In this document: positions 54,417 through 62,436 of the stretch, one piece after another
Layout of the letters: every line of letters begins with the position of its first letter
How positions within the stretch are numbered: position 1 is the first letter of the stretch
Origin: Clostridium mobile
GTDB taxonomy: Bacteria > Bacillota > Clostridia > Clostridiales > Clostridiaceae
DNA: 64,000 nucleotides
NCBI RefSeq assembly: GCF_018918285.1
Contig: NZ_JAHLQF010000003.1
Coordinates: forward strand, 558,001 to 622,000
Direction of reading: 5' to 3'
The notes under the pieces: generated by a model
The model's input: only the letters and a program-made list of their open reading frames with translations
Database searches by the model: none
What the model was told of the DNA's origin: nothing
Position numbers and translations under genes: made by a program

Positions 54417-57038
54417 ATGAGCACTAAAGAAGTGATGTTGATACTGGACGGTAATAGTTTAATGAATAGAGCTTTTTATGCACTACCACTATTAACTAAT
54501 AATGAAGGATTACATACTAATGCAATTTATGGATTTACTAATATGTTATTGAAAATGAAAGAGGAATTAACCCCTAATTATGTAGTTTGTACTTTTGATA
54601 GAAGTGCACCTACCTTTAGACATAATGAATATGAAGATTATAAAGCTGGAAGAAAAAAAATGCCTCCAGAGCTAAGAGAACAATTTCCAGTAGTTAAAGA
54701 TTTATTAAGTAAGTTAGCTATCGATATTTTTGAAATTGATGGTTTTGAAGCAGATGACTTAATAGGAACTTTATCTAAAGTTGCAGAGGAGCATGATATA
54801 GAAACTTATATTGTTACAGGGGATAAGGATGCACTGCAGTTAGCTTCAGATAAAACAAAGGTAGTATTGACCAAAAAAGGTATAACTGAAAAAGAGATAT
54901 ATGATGGTAATAGAATGATTGAAGAGATGGGTGTAACTCCAACTCAGTTTATAGATGTTAAAGGTCTAATGGGAGATCCATCAGATAATATACCTGGAGT
55001 ACCAGGTGTAGGAGAAAAAACTGCATTTAAATTAATAAAAGAATACGGCAGCATAGAAAATGTTTTAGAGAATATAGATAATATAAGCGGAAAAAAAGTA
55101 AAAGAAAATTTATTTGAAAATAGAGAGCAAGCAATTTTTAGTAAAAGACTTGCTACTATTATGAGGGACGTTCCAGTTGATATCGATTTAGAAAGTATAA
55201 AATCTAAAGATAATTATGATGAAGAAGGGGTAAGAAGATTATTTATAGATCTTCAATTTAAATCCCTTTTAGATAGAATGCCAAAATCTAATGAAAGCAT
55301 AGAAAAGGAAGAAAAGTTAAAAGTTGACTATATAGTTGTTGATAATGTGAATAAATTAAAAGATTTGTGTCAATCTATAAATGAAGAAATTTTCATTACC
55401 TTTAAAAATGTTAATGAGAATGTATTTTCCAAAAGCTTAATAGAAAATATTTATTTAAATAATAAGGATAATAATTATTTAATAAATTTAAGAAGCATAT
55501 TAGAAGAGGATGATAAAACTTCTATTGAATGCTTAAAGAAAATTTTTGAAAATGAAGAGATAAAGAAAGTATGTCACGATGTAAAAGTACCTTATACTAT
55601 TTTGTATAAAATGGGTATAGACTTAAAGTCTGTAATATTTGATACCAAAATAGCTGCGTACCTAGTTGATTCCTCAAGGGGGGACTATGAACTAAATACT
55701 TTAATTAGAGAATATCTTAAAATAGTAATAAATAATGATGAAGAAGATATGATAACTGAAACATCATTATTAAAAGATTTGTATAATGAATTGAATTTAC
55801 AAATTAAGAATTTAAATATGGAAAAACTCTATTATGAAGTAGAACTTCCTCTTACAAAGGTATTAGCATCTATGGAGATTGAAGGATTTAGAGTTGATAA
55901 GGAAGCATTAACACATATAGGTGATAAATTTTCAATAGAAATAGAAAAGATTCAAAAGGAAATATATAATTTAGCTGATGAAGAGTTTAATGTAAACTCA
56001 CCAAAACAATTGGGGAAAATACTATTTGAGAAATTGGATTTGCCAGTAATCAAAAAGACTAAAACGGGATATTCAACTAATGCAGAAGTATTAGCTGAAT
56101 TAGAGGATAAACATCCTATAATAGAAAAAGTAATATACTATAGACAGTTGGCTAAGTTATATTCCACCTATGTTGAAGGACTAAAAAATGTAATAGATGA
56201 AGATGGAAGGATACATTCAAGCTTTAATCAAACTGTAACAACTACAGGAAGGCTTTCTAGTACTGAACCTAATCTTCAAAATATACCTATAAAATATGAA
56301 ATGGGGAAAGAGATTAGAAAGGTTTTTGTACCAAATGATGATGGATGTGTCATTTTATCTGGTGATTACTCACAAATAGAATTAAGGGTTCTTGCGCATA
56401 TTGCAGGAGATGAAAGCATGATTGATGCCTTTAAGCATCATACAGATATACATACTAAAACTGCCTCGGAAGTGTTTAAAGTGCCATTAGATCAGGTTAC
56501 TTCTGTTATGAGAAGCAACGCTAAAGCTGTAAACTTTGGAATAGTTTATGGTATAGGAGACTTTAGTTTGGCAAAGGATTTACATATTTCTAGAAAAGAA
56601 GCAAAAGAATATATAGATACATATTTTGAAAGATATCCAAATGTTAAAAAGTATATGGATGACACCATAGAAAAAGCTAAGAAGGATATGTATGTGACAA
56701 CAATATTAAATAGAAGAAGATTTATACCTGAAATATTAAATTCTAAGAAAATGGTAAAGGCTTTTGGAGAAAGATTAGCTATGAACAGTCCAATACAGGG
56801 AAGTGCTGCGGATATAATTAAAATGGCCATGGTTAATGTTTATAATGAATTAGAAAATAGAGAGTTAAAAAGTACTTTAATTTTGCAGGTTCATGACGAA
56901 CTGATCTTAAATGTATATAAGGATGAGTTAAATGAAGTAAGATCCTTGCTTAAGGAATCTATGGAAAATATAATAAAATTAAATGTTCCTCTAGAAGTAG
57001 ATATAGACGAGGGAGAAAACTGGTATGAAGCAAAATAA
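54417..57038 (+). CDS. polA: DNA polymerase I
   Basis: Repair and Okazaki-fragment polymerase, about 873 residues. The N-terminal 5'-3' exonuclease/flap domain (about 1-290) has ILDGNSLMNRAFYAL, DGFEADDLIGTL and the GDPSDNIPGVPGVGEKTA helix-hairpin-helix. The middle 3'-5' exonuclease fold lacks the DxE motif (where expected: FITFKNVN), so proofreading is probably lost, as in other Firmicutes. The polymerase part has DYSQIELRVLAHIAGD, KAVNFGIVYGIG and VHDELI. ATG codons at 54414 and 54417 follow AGGAGAG; the latter has better spacing. The end overlaps coaE by 14 bases. Confidence 0.97.
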   Translation: MSTKEVMLILDGNSLMNRAFYALPLLTNNEGLHTNAIYGFTNMLLKMKEELTPNYVVCTFDRSAPTFRHNEYEDYKAGRKKMPPELREQFPVVKDLLSKLAIDIFEIDGFEADDLIGTLSKVAEEHDIETYIVTGDKDALQLASDKTKVVLTKKGITEKEIYDGNRMIEEMGVTPTQFIDVKGLMGDPSDNIPGVPGVGEKTAFKLIKEYGSIENVLENIDNISGKKVKENLFENREQAIFSKRLATIMRDVPVDIDLESIKSKDNYDEEGVRRLFIDLQFKSLLDRMPKSNESIEKEEKLKVDYIVVDNVNKLKDLCQSINEEIFITFKNVNENVFSKSLIENIYLNNKDNNYLINLRSILEEDDKTSIECLKKIFENEEIKKVCHDVKVPYTILYKMGIDLKSVIFDTKIAAYLVDSSRGDYELNTLIREYLKIVINNDEEDMITETSLLKDLYNELNLQIKNLNMEKLYYEVELPLTKVLASMEIEGFRVDKEALTHIGDKFSIEIEKIQKEIYNLADEEFNVNSPKQLGKILFEKLDLPVIKKTKTGYSTNAEVLAELEDKHPIIEKVIYYRQLAKLYSTYVEGLKNVIDEDGRIHSSFNQTVTTTGRLSSTEPNLQNIPIKYEMGKEIRKVFVPNDDGCVILSGDYSQIELRVLAHIAGDESMIDAFKHHTDIHTKTASEVFKVPLDQVTSVMRSNAKAVNFGIVYGIGDFSLAKDLHISRKEAKEYIDTYFERYPNVKKYMDDTIEKAKKDMYVTTILNRRRFIPEILNSKKMVKAFGERLAMNSPIQGSAADIIKMAMVNVYNELENRELKSTLILQVHDELILNVYKDELNEVRSLLKESMENIIKLNVPLEVDIDEGENWYEAK

Positions 57039-57669
57039 AATATTTAAAATAGGTTTAACCGGTGGAATAGGCAGTGGAAAAAGCACAGTATCTAGAATTC
57101 TTAAAGAAAGAGGAATATCTATTATCGACTGTGATGTTATATCAAGAGATGTTTTAAAAAAATACCCTAATATCATAGAAGATATAGAAGAAAAATATGG
57201 CAGTGAGTTTGTAGATGAAAATGGGAATTTAAAGAGAAGAGAATTTGGGTCATTTATATTTTCTTCAGAAGAAAAAAGAAGAGAATTTGAGTCTATTATT
57301 ATTCCTTATATTAATAAAGAAATATATAATATGTTTGATAAATGCCAATGCAATGGAGAAAAAATTTGTGTGTTAGATGCTCCTACTTTATTCGAACAAA
57401 ATATGCATTTAGTTATGGACTTAATAGTGGTAGTGTGGGTAGATGAAAAAACTCAATTTAATAGAGTGAAAAGTAGGGATAAATTAGATGATAAGGAAGT
57501 AATAAATAGAATAAACGCTCAAATATCATTAAATAAAAAAAGAGAAATGGCTCATTTTGTCATAGATAACACTAAGACTATAGATGAAACAGAAATGCAA
57601 ATAGATACATTAATTCAATTCATCAATGATTTGCGGGGAGTGGAAAAAGCAGTTGAAGAAATTAATTAA
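57025..57669 (+). CDS. coaE: Dephospho-CoA kinase
   Basis: Last step of coenzyme A synthesis. The 214 residues start with the P-loop GLTGGIGSGKST (about residues 10-21), then DCDVISRDVL, and DAPTLFE in the lid region. The start ATG lies within the last codons of polA, with GGGAG nine bases before. polA-coaE coupling is common in Gram-positive bacteria. Confidence 0.96.
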   Translation: MKQNKIFKIGLTGGIGSGKSTVSRILKERGISIIDCDVISRDVLKKYPNIIEDIEEKYGSEFVDENGNLKRREFGSFIFSSEEKRREFESIIIPYINKEIYNMFDKCQCNGEKICVLDAPTLFEQNMHLVMDLIVVVWVDEKTQFNRVKSRDKLDDKEVINRINAQISLNKKREMAHFVIDNTKTIDETEMQIDTLIQFINDLRGVEKAVEEIN

Positions 57670-58201
57670 AATTACAATATTCATCTTAATAGCCGTTGTA
57701 GCAATAAAGCAAATTCCGAACGCAATGAAAAAGCTATATCCTTTAAAATATTCAGATATAGTATATAAATATTCAAGAGAGTATGATATAGATCCTTACT
57801 TAGTATTTTCAGTAATAAAAGCTGAGAGTAATTTTAATCCTGATGCTGTATCACACAAAAGTGCCTATGGGCTAATGCAAGTAACTTCTACTACAGGAGA
57901 ATGGATTGCGGAACAAATGAAGATTGAGGATTTTACATTAAATAAGTTATTTGATCCAGAGTATAATATTCCCATGGGGTGTTGGTACATAGATAATCTA
58001 AGAAAAGAATTTGGAGACAATATGGATGTAGTTCTGGCGGCATACAATGCAGGAAGAGGTAATGTTCAAAAGTGGTTAAATGATACAGAGCACTCAAAGG
58101 ACGGCAAAAACCTTCACTACATACCTTTCAAAGAAACAGACAAATATGTTAAGAAAGTAAAAGTAAACTATAAAATATATAAATTTTTGTATGACAAATA
58201 A
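57653..58201 (+). CDS. Lytic transglycosylase (SLT domain)
   Basis: A peptidoglycan-cleaving enzyme, 182 residues, anchored by an N-terminal hydrophobic segment (about 5-20). The SLT domain has the catalytic Glu 58 in AESNFNPDAVSHKSAYGLMQV, then PEYNIPMGCWYI and LAAYNAGRGNV, as in Slt70/YjbJ-type proteins. An ATG at 57626 has no ribosome site; the TTG at 57653, after GGGGAG with a long spacer, is more plausible. The first codons overlap the end of coaE. Confidence 0.9.
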   Translation: MKKLIKITIFILIAVVAIKQIPNAMKKLYPLKYSDIVYKYSREYDIDPYLVFSVIKAESNFNPDAVSHKSAYGLMQVTSTTGEWIAEQMKIEDFTLNKLFDPEYNIPMGCWYIDNLRKEFGDNMDVVLAAYNAGRGNVQKWLNDTEHSKDGKNLHYIPFKETDKYVKKVKVNYKIYKFLYDK

Positions 58202-58203
58202 TA

Positions 58204-58231
58204 TTGACAATGAATCTATTAAGAGTATAAT
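58204..58231 (+). promoter_or_regulatory. Promoter of tRNA-Leu(GAG)
   Basis: TTGACA (58204-58209), 16 bases, TATAAT (58226-58231): both hexamers are consensus, as usual for stable RNA genes, and placed 11 bases before the mature tRNA. Confidence 0.88.
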
Positions 58232-58242
58232 ATTATTGTGAC

Positions 58243-58327
58243 GCGGATGTGGCGGAATGGCAGACGCACTATCTTGAGGGGGTAGCGAGGAATCCTCGTA
58301 CGGGTTCAAGTCCCGTCATCCGCACCA
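58243..58327 (+). tRNA. tRNA-Leu (anticodon GAG)
   Basis: 85 bases with CCA encoded. The acceptor GCGGATG pairs with CATCCGC, the anticodon loop TTGAGGG sits between CTATC and GGTAG (anticodon GAG), it has a long variable arm, and T arm CGGGTTCAAGTCCCG. It flanks the foreign segment on its left. Confidence 0.97.
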
Positions 58328-58333
58328 AAGAAT

Positions 58334-58382
58334 GAAATCCGAACCTTGTCCCTATCGGGAAGGGTTCGGATTATTGCTTTAT
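58334..58382 (+). terminator. Terminator of tRNA-Leu(GAG)
   Basis: Stem AATCCGAACC(T) with GGGTTCGGATT and inner pairing TCCC/GGGA, followed by ATTGCTTTATTT. Confidence 0.75.
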
Positions 58383-58401
58383 TTAATGAATTTATAGCTT
58401 T

Positions 58402-58464
58402 AACAGAGGCTGATGTTATGAACTTTCTTTAGGAATATTCATAACATCAGCCTCTGTTTTTTCT
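58402..58464 (+). repeat. Perfect 21-base inverted repeat with T-tract
   Basis: AACAGAGGCTGATGTTATGAA (58402-58422) and its exact complement (58438-58458) with a 15-base loop, followed by TTTTTCTTT. A very stable terminator-like hairpin at the left border of the foreign segment. A second terminator after a tRNA is unusual, so it may have come with the island. Confidence 0.75.
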
Positions 58465-58625
58465 TTATCCTATTTTCAGAGGCGCTTTGGGCGTAGGAAT
58501 ACTGTGCTTATAGGTAGCAATGCCTGATTCAATATATTAAAATAAAGCTGTTGAATAGAATTTCTCATTTGATCCGCACATTTGAGAACGGTAAACCGTT
58601 AAACAATTTGAGAGGAGGTTTTAAG
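58465..58625. other. Left edge and leader of the sigma/ABC operon
   Basis: GC content rises from about 58478. The leader holds the palindrome AACGGTAAACCGTT (58587-58600) and a flanking TTCTCA/TGAGAA pair, then AGAGGAGG before the sigma gene. A transcription start or operator is likely here, but I cannot place a promoter with confidence. Confidence 0.4.
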
Positions 58626-59084
58626 ATGTCGGTAGATATCCAAGAACAATACGATAAAATCTATCGCTATTGCTACTATAAAGTTGGCAACTCTGCTTTG
58701 GCAGAAGATCTGACGCAGGAAACCTTTCTCAAATACTTTGCGCAGAATTCGTATATTGAACACGGGAAGAAGCTTGCTTATCTTTATACTATAGCACGAA
58801 ACCTTTGCATAGATTCTTTTCGTAAAGTTCAGCCGGAGACACTAAATGATGATATACCGGATACAGATCACTTCGGACGGCTGGAACTTAATATTGCCCT
58901 TCGTCAGGCTCTTAAAACCTTACCCGTACGGGAACAGGAGCTACTGCTTCTTCGGTATGCCAACAAACTCGCTGTGGGTGAAATTGCTTCGATCATGGGG
59001 ATTTCCCGCTTCGCTGTCTATCGTAGAACAAGTTCTGCAATAGCCACCCTAAAAACATTATTTAGAGAGGAGGATTTTCTATGA
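58626..59084 (+). CDS. ECF-type RNA polymerase sigma factor
   Basis: A 152-residue sigma-70 family protein with region 2 (AEDLTQETFLKYF, then YLYTIARNLCIDSFRK) and region 4 (LPVREQELLLLRYANKLAVGEIASIMGISRFAVYRRTSSAIATLK). Two regions only, as in ECF sigma factors. AGAGGAGG precedes the ATG at 58626; an earlier in-frame ATG at 58551 has no site. Codon use is GC-richer than in neighbours. Its stop overlaps the next gene by ATGA. No classic anti-sigma factor is beside it, so the next, membrane-bound protein may restrain it. Confidence 0.92.
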   Translation: MSVDIQEQYDKIYRYCYYKVGNSALAEDLTQETFLKYFAQNSYIEHGKKLAYLYTIARNLCIDSFRKVQPETLNDDIPDTDHFGRLELNIALRQALKTLPVREQELLLLRYANKLAVGEIASIMGISRFAVYRRTSSAIATLKTLFREEDFL

Positions 59085-59830
59085 ATAAGAAATTCAAAAA
59101 AACTTTGCAGGGAGCTTTTGAAGCGCCGCCCCCAATGAATAAAGCGCATTTCCTCAAAACACTGCGCTTTCCAAAAGCGACTTACAGGGATTTTCTGTTC
59201 AGTCAGCTTCACTATATTCGTAAACGGGTGTGGGCAGTTTCTGTTTTAATTGTTTTCATTGGATGGATGATCGCATTCGGAGCACCAGCATTTACCTATC
59301 AAAATTTTGAATCATTTAAAATCTGGGGCATTTCCGCTTTACTTCCATTTCTGGCTATGCTGACTGTCACGGAGATCTATCGTTCGGCTGCTTACCGTAT
59401 GGCAGAGCTGGAGGCCAGCTGCCGGTTCAGTCTGCTGCAGATTATCATGGCGCGCATAACCATCCTTGGCGGAGGGAATTTTGTGATTCTGACATTGCTC
59501 CTAATTTTTATAAATTGGGTATCTGCATATAGCCTGCTGCAGATTATCGTCTATTTGATGGTGCCATACCTTGTTGTCTGCGGAATTTGCCTGTGGATAC
59601 TGAACCGAGCACGCAATCAGGAAGGCGTATATGGCTGTGCGGTAGCAGCTTGTCTTGTGTGCGTAATCAGTATGCTGTTTGGTAATGTTGTGCCAAATAT
59701 TTACGCAAATGTACACCTGAACAGCTGGCTGGTGATCTTTGCCTGCTGCTGTGTATTTATCGGAATCCAGATATGTAAATTACTCAAAGAAATGGAGGAA
59801 AAACAATGGAACTTGAGCTTGATCGAGTGA
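59081..59830 (+). CDS. Membrane protein downstream of the ECF sigma gene, unknown
   Basis: A 249-residue protein. Residues 1-50 are cytosolic and basic, then about six hydrophobic segments (near 52-72, 83-100, 125-148, 155-175, 184-204, 212-232). Overlaps the sigma gene by ATGA and the ABC ATPase gene by 25 bases, so translation is coupled. It may act as a membrane-bound sensor or anti-sigma partner, or as a second ABC permease; no family motif lets me choose. Confidence 0.75.
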   Translation: MNKKFKKTLQGAFEAPPPMNKAHFLKTLRFPKATYRDFLFSQLHYIRKRVWAVSVLIVFIGWMIAFGAPAFTYQNFESFKIWGISALLPFLAMLTVTEIYRSAAYRMAELEASCRFSLLQIIMARITILGGGNFVILTLLLIFINWVSAYSLLQIIVYLMVPYLVVCGICLWILNRARNQEGVYGCAVAACLVCVISMLFGNVVPNIYANVHLNSWLVIFACCCVFIGIQICKLLKEMEEKQWNLSLIE

Positions 59831-60672
59831 CAAAACACTACGGAAATAAAATAGCCTGTGACCGCATTTCACTCTCTTTTCATACAGGCGTATACGGCCT
59901 TCTCGGGGCAAACGGAGCAGGGAAAACCACCCTGATGCGTATGATGTGCGGCGTACTGGCCCCGACCTCGGGAACAATCCGCTTTGACGGCATCGATGTC
60001 AGTCATGAGGATTATCGTGATGCACTGGGATATATGCCGCAGGATTTCGGATATTACCCGGAATTTTCTGCGCAGGATTTCATGCTGTACATTGCTACAT
60101 TAAAGGGATTGCCCAAAACTCGGGCGAAGGAAAAAACCCGGGAGCTTTTAGAGCTTGTCTCCCTTGAAAAAGAAGCAAGAAAGAAAATAAAGACTTTTTC
60201 CGGCGGCATGAAGCAGCGGCTTGGCATTGCACAGTCTATGCTGAACGATCCGAAGATATTAATTTTGGATGAACCTACCGCCGGACTTGATCCAAAGGAG
60301 CGGGTACGTTTCCGCAACCTAATTTCCCGTCTTGGCGCTGACCGTATTGTTCTGCTTTCGACCCATATCGTTTCGGATGTGGAACATATTGCAGGCACAA
60401 TCCTTGTAATGAAAAATGGACAATTGATTCATCAGGGCACGCTGGAAGAAATCATTCGGACAATTGAGGGCAAGGTTTGGGAGTGTATACTTCCCCAATC
60501 AGAAGCGGATATACTATGCGAAAAGTATCCAGTTATCAATCTGCGCCAAGAGCAGAAGGAGATATTACTGCGCTTGGTTTCAGAAGAGAAGCCTTGTGTT
60601 TCGGCAGTAAGTGCAGAGGCTACATTAGAAGATCTGTATTTGTATTATTTTAGCGAGGTGAGTGAAAAATGA
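59806..60672 (+). CDS. ABC transporter ATP-binding protein
   Basis: A 288-residue ATPase of the drug/lantibiotic-export (ABC-2) type. Walker A GANGAGKTT (34-42), Q-loop region MPQDFGYYPEF, signature FSGGMKQRLGIAQSML, Walker B ILILDEPTAGLDP, H-loop STHIVSDVEH. The C-terminal 70 residues are variable. Overlaps the upstream and downstream genes (ATGA), with AATGGAGGA as ribosome site. It pairs with the next permease. Confidence 0.95.
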   Translation: MELELDRVTKHYGNKIACDRISLSFHTGVYGLLGANGAGKTTLMRMMCGVLAPTSGTIRFDGIDVSHEDYRDALGYMPQDFGYYPEFSAQDFMLYIATLKGLPKTRAKEKTRELLELVSLEKEARKKIKTFSGGMKQRLGIAQSMLNDPKILILDEPTAGLDPKERVRFRNLISRLGADRIVLLSTHIVSDVEHIAGTILVMKNGQLIHQGTLEEIIRTIEGKVWECILPQSEADILCEKYPVINLRQEQKEILLRLVSEEKPCVSAVSAEATLEDLYLYYFSEVSEK

Positions 60673-61889
60673 ATGGCTTTTGGAGTCTGGTCAATTTCGA
60701 ATACAAGAAAATCCTGCGCAAGAGAAGTGTACAGATAACTTTGCTGCTTGCAATCCTATTTACCGTTTTCAGCGTTGCAGGCACGCTGTTTGGAAGCTAT
60801 TATGTGGATGGAAAGCCTTACGAATCCAATTATGATGCCATGGTTAAGGATAGAACTTATGCACGAGCTCTAGCAGGACGCCAGCTGGACGGAGAATTGA
60901 TCATGGAAACAGTGGGGGCTTACTCAGGAATTCCCAAGTCCGACGGCAAGTATTTTGATACGGAAGAATATCAGAAGCTTGCACGGCCCTACAGCGGAAT
61001 CTACAGCATTGTACGGCCAGTTTTTAACACCTATTCCCGACGGTTCAATATGGAGGATTTTCAAGTACTGACGAAAGAACAGGCAGACCAGTTTTATATC
61101 ACAAGGCGTGCCCAGCAAGAACAGCTTGTGGAACAGACCCACATGAGTGCCAAAGCTAAGGAACAGGTGCTGGCTCTGGATGCACGGATTAAAACTCCCC
61201 TTACATTTTCGTATACGGACGGCTACACACGCTTTTTTGTTCTTATCAATACCTTAGGATTAACGGCGGCATTTGTCATGGCAATATGCGTGGCGCCACT
61301 GTTTTCTGGGGAATATGTATCCGGTGCCGATCAGCTTATTCTTGCTTCAAAGCACGGCAAAAACAAGCTCATCGCAGCAAAATTATTTACAGGGTTTTCA
61401 TTGGCTGCTGTCATCTGTCTTGTGCTGATAGCATTGAGTTATGGCCTATCTATGGGTATTTTCGGTGCGGATGGCAGTAATGCACCATTACAGCTTTATG
61501 AAATTTTGTTGCCTTATCCGCTGACTATGGGACAAACAGCGCTGCTTCTGGTGCTCTGTACTTTCTTTGCCTGCCTTATGACAGCGGCCATCACTATGCT
61601 GTTGTCCGCGAAACTCAAATCCCCCTTTGGAGTAATAGTTCTGGTCGGCGTACTACTAATCGGCCCTATGCTGGGCAGAATTTCACATACCAATATTGTC
61701 CAATACAATCTGTATCGTCTTTTTCCAACGCAAATGGCAAACTTCTCGTCGGCAGTGAACAGCATTCAATACGAACTTTTGAGGTTGGTGGTCAAACCGT
61801 ATGTGTTTCTGCCTTTGTTTGCAGCTGCAGTCAGCGTGCTGCTTACGCCGTTTGTATATCGTTCATTTAAAAATCATCAGATTGTTTAG
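60669..61889 (+). CDS. ABC-2 type transporter permease
   Basis: A 406-residue membrane protein. One N-terminal hydrophobic segment (about 20-42), an extracytoplasmic domain of about 130 residues (50-185), then five or six C-terminal segments. The start ATG overlaps the ATPase stop; GAGGTGAG is the site. This layout suits export of peptides or hydrophobic compounds, or self-protection against them. Substrate unknown. Last gene of the foreign operon, followed by a GC-rich terminator. Confidence 0.88.
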   Translation: MNGFWSLVNFEYKKILRKRSVQITLLLAILFTVFSVAGTLFGSYYVDGKPYESNYDAMVKDRTYARALAGRQLDGELIMETVGAYSGIPKSDGKYFDTEEYQKLARPYSGIYSIVRPVFNTYSRRFNMEDFQVLTKEQADQFYITRRAQQEQLVEQTHMSAKAKEQVLALDARIKTPLTFSYTDGYTRFFVLINTLGLTAAFVMAICVAPLFSGEYVSGADQLILASKHGKNKLIAAKLFTGFSLAAVICLVLIALSYGLSMGIFGADGSNAPLQLYEILLPYPLTMGQTALLLVLCTFFACLMTAAITMLLSAKLKSPFGVIVLVGVLLIGPMLGRISHTNIVQYNLYRLFPTQMANFSSAVNSIQYELLRLVVKPYVFLPLFAAAVSVLLTPFVYRSFKNHQIV

Positions 61890-61910
61890 GTGTGTGAATG
61901 TAGAAACAGT

Positions 61911-61946
61911 AAGGCGGCGGTTCAGCTTGAACCGCCGCCTTAACTT
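61911..61946 (+). terminator. Terminator of the sigma/ABC operon
   Basis: Stem AAGGCGGCGGTTCA with TGAACCGCCGCCTT around GCT, followed by AACTTATC. The GC-rich stem is unlike host terminators and marks the right end of the foreign segment. Confidence 0.85.
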
Positions 61947-62134
61947 ATCATGGAGGTTATTTTCTTTAATTCCTTTGGTAAATGCATTTGGTCAACCTAC
62001 TGTATTAATAGATAATTTATATGTAAAGTAAGTTAATAAATTTGCATTGAGTTTATTTAATATAATGTAAAAAAGTTAAGCAACTAATGGATAATTTAGT
62101 TCCATCAGTTGCTTTTGGTGGTTCAAATAAATAT
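61947..62134. other. Right flank of the island, possible gene relic
   Basis: AT-rich host-like DNA. One frame (about 61955-62029) reads PLVNAFGQPTVLIDN and ends at a stop, with no proper start, which could be a decayed gene end. A hairpin of AAGCAACTAATGGA with TCCATCAGTTGCTT near 62077-62115 may be the leftward spore-gene terminator read from the other strand. Confidence 0.35.
62077..62118. terminator. Terminator between the island flank and the spore protein gene
   Basis: Stem AAGCAACTAATGGA with TCCATCAGTTGCTT (one mismatch) and a 12-base loop, with T-rich DNA on the rightward side. It lies downstream of the leftward spore-protein gene. Confidence 0.6.
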
Positions 62135-62368
62135 TTATTTATCTATCATCTTACGTTCCTGATCTTCAACCATTCTTTTAACCATTTCACCACCCAGCAT
62201 ACCGGCACTAGTTAGATTTCCAACAAAGTTTGAAGGATGATCCCCCATATATGGAGCAGAAGTTTTATCTTCAAAATTTGGATTAATACCTAAATCGCTG
62301 GCTATTTCCATTTTAAGCTTTTCCATATTACTTCTTGAATCGGAACTATAAAGTCTTTTTCTTGCCAT
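62135..62368 (-). CDS. Alpha/beta-type small acid-soluble spore protein
   Basis: A 77-residue DNA-protecting protein of the spore core. It has the family block MEIASDLGI (where the germination protease cuts, near Glu) and the C-terminal GNLTSAGMLGGEMVKRMVEDQE. Slightly longer than many at the N-terminus (MARKRLYSSDSRSN) and with a variant middle (NFEDKTSAPYMGDHPSNF). AAAGGAG precedes the ATG at 62368; an earlier in-frame ATG has no site. Probably under sigma-G control. The native codon use ends the foreign region. Confidence 0.92.
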   Translation of the reverse strand: MARKRLYSSDSRSNMEKLKMEIASDLGINPNFEDKTSAPYMGDHPSNFVGNLTSAGMLGGEMVKRMVEDQERKMIDK

Positions 62369-62436
62369 AAAATTTTCTCCTTTCACCATTTTAATAATAG
62401 TTTTCACAAAATGTGTTTTTATATGTGAAGAAAATT

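Noticed and set aside
58300-62134. Integration at tRNA-Leu with a repeated tRNA 3' end on the right of the island
   Set aside because: No copy of the tRNA 3' end was seen right of the island; the short GGTTCAA near 62114 is too little to count. No integrase is present.
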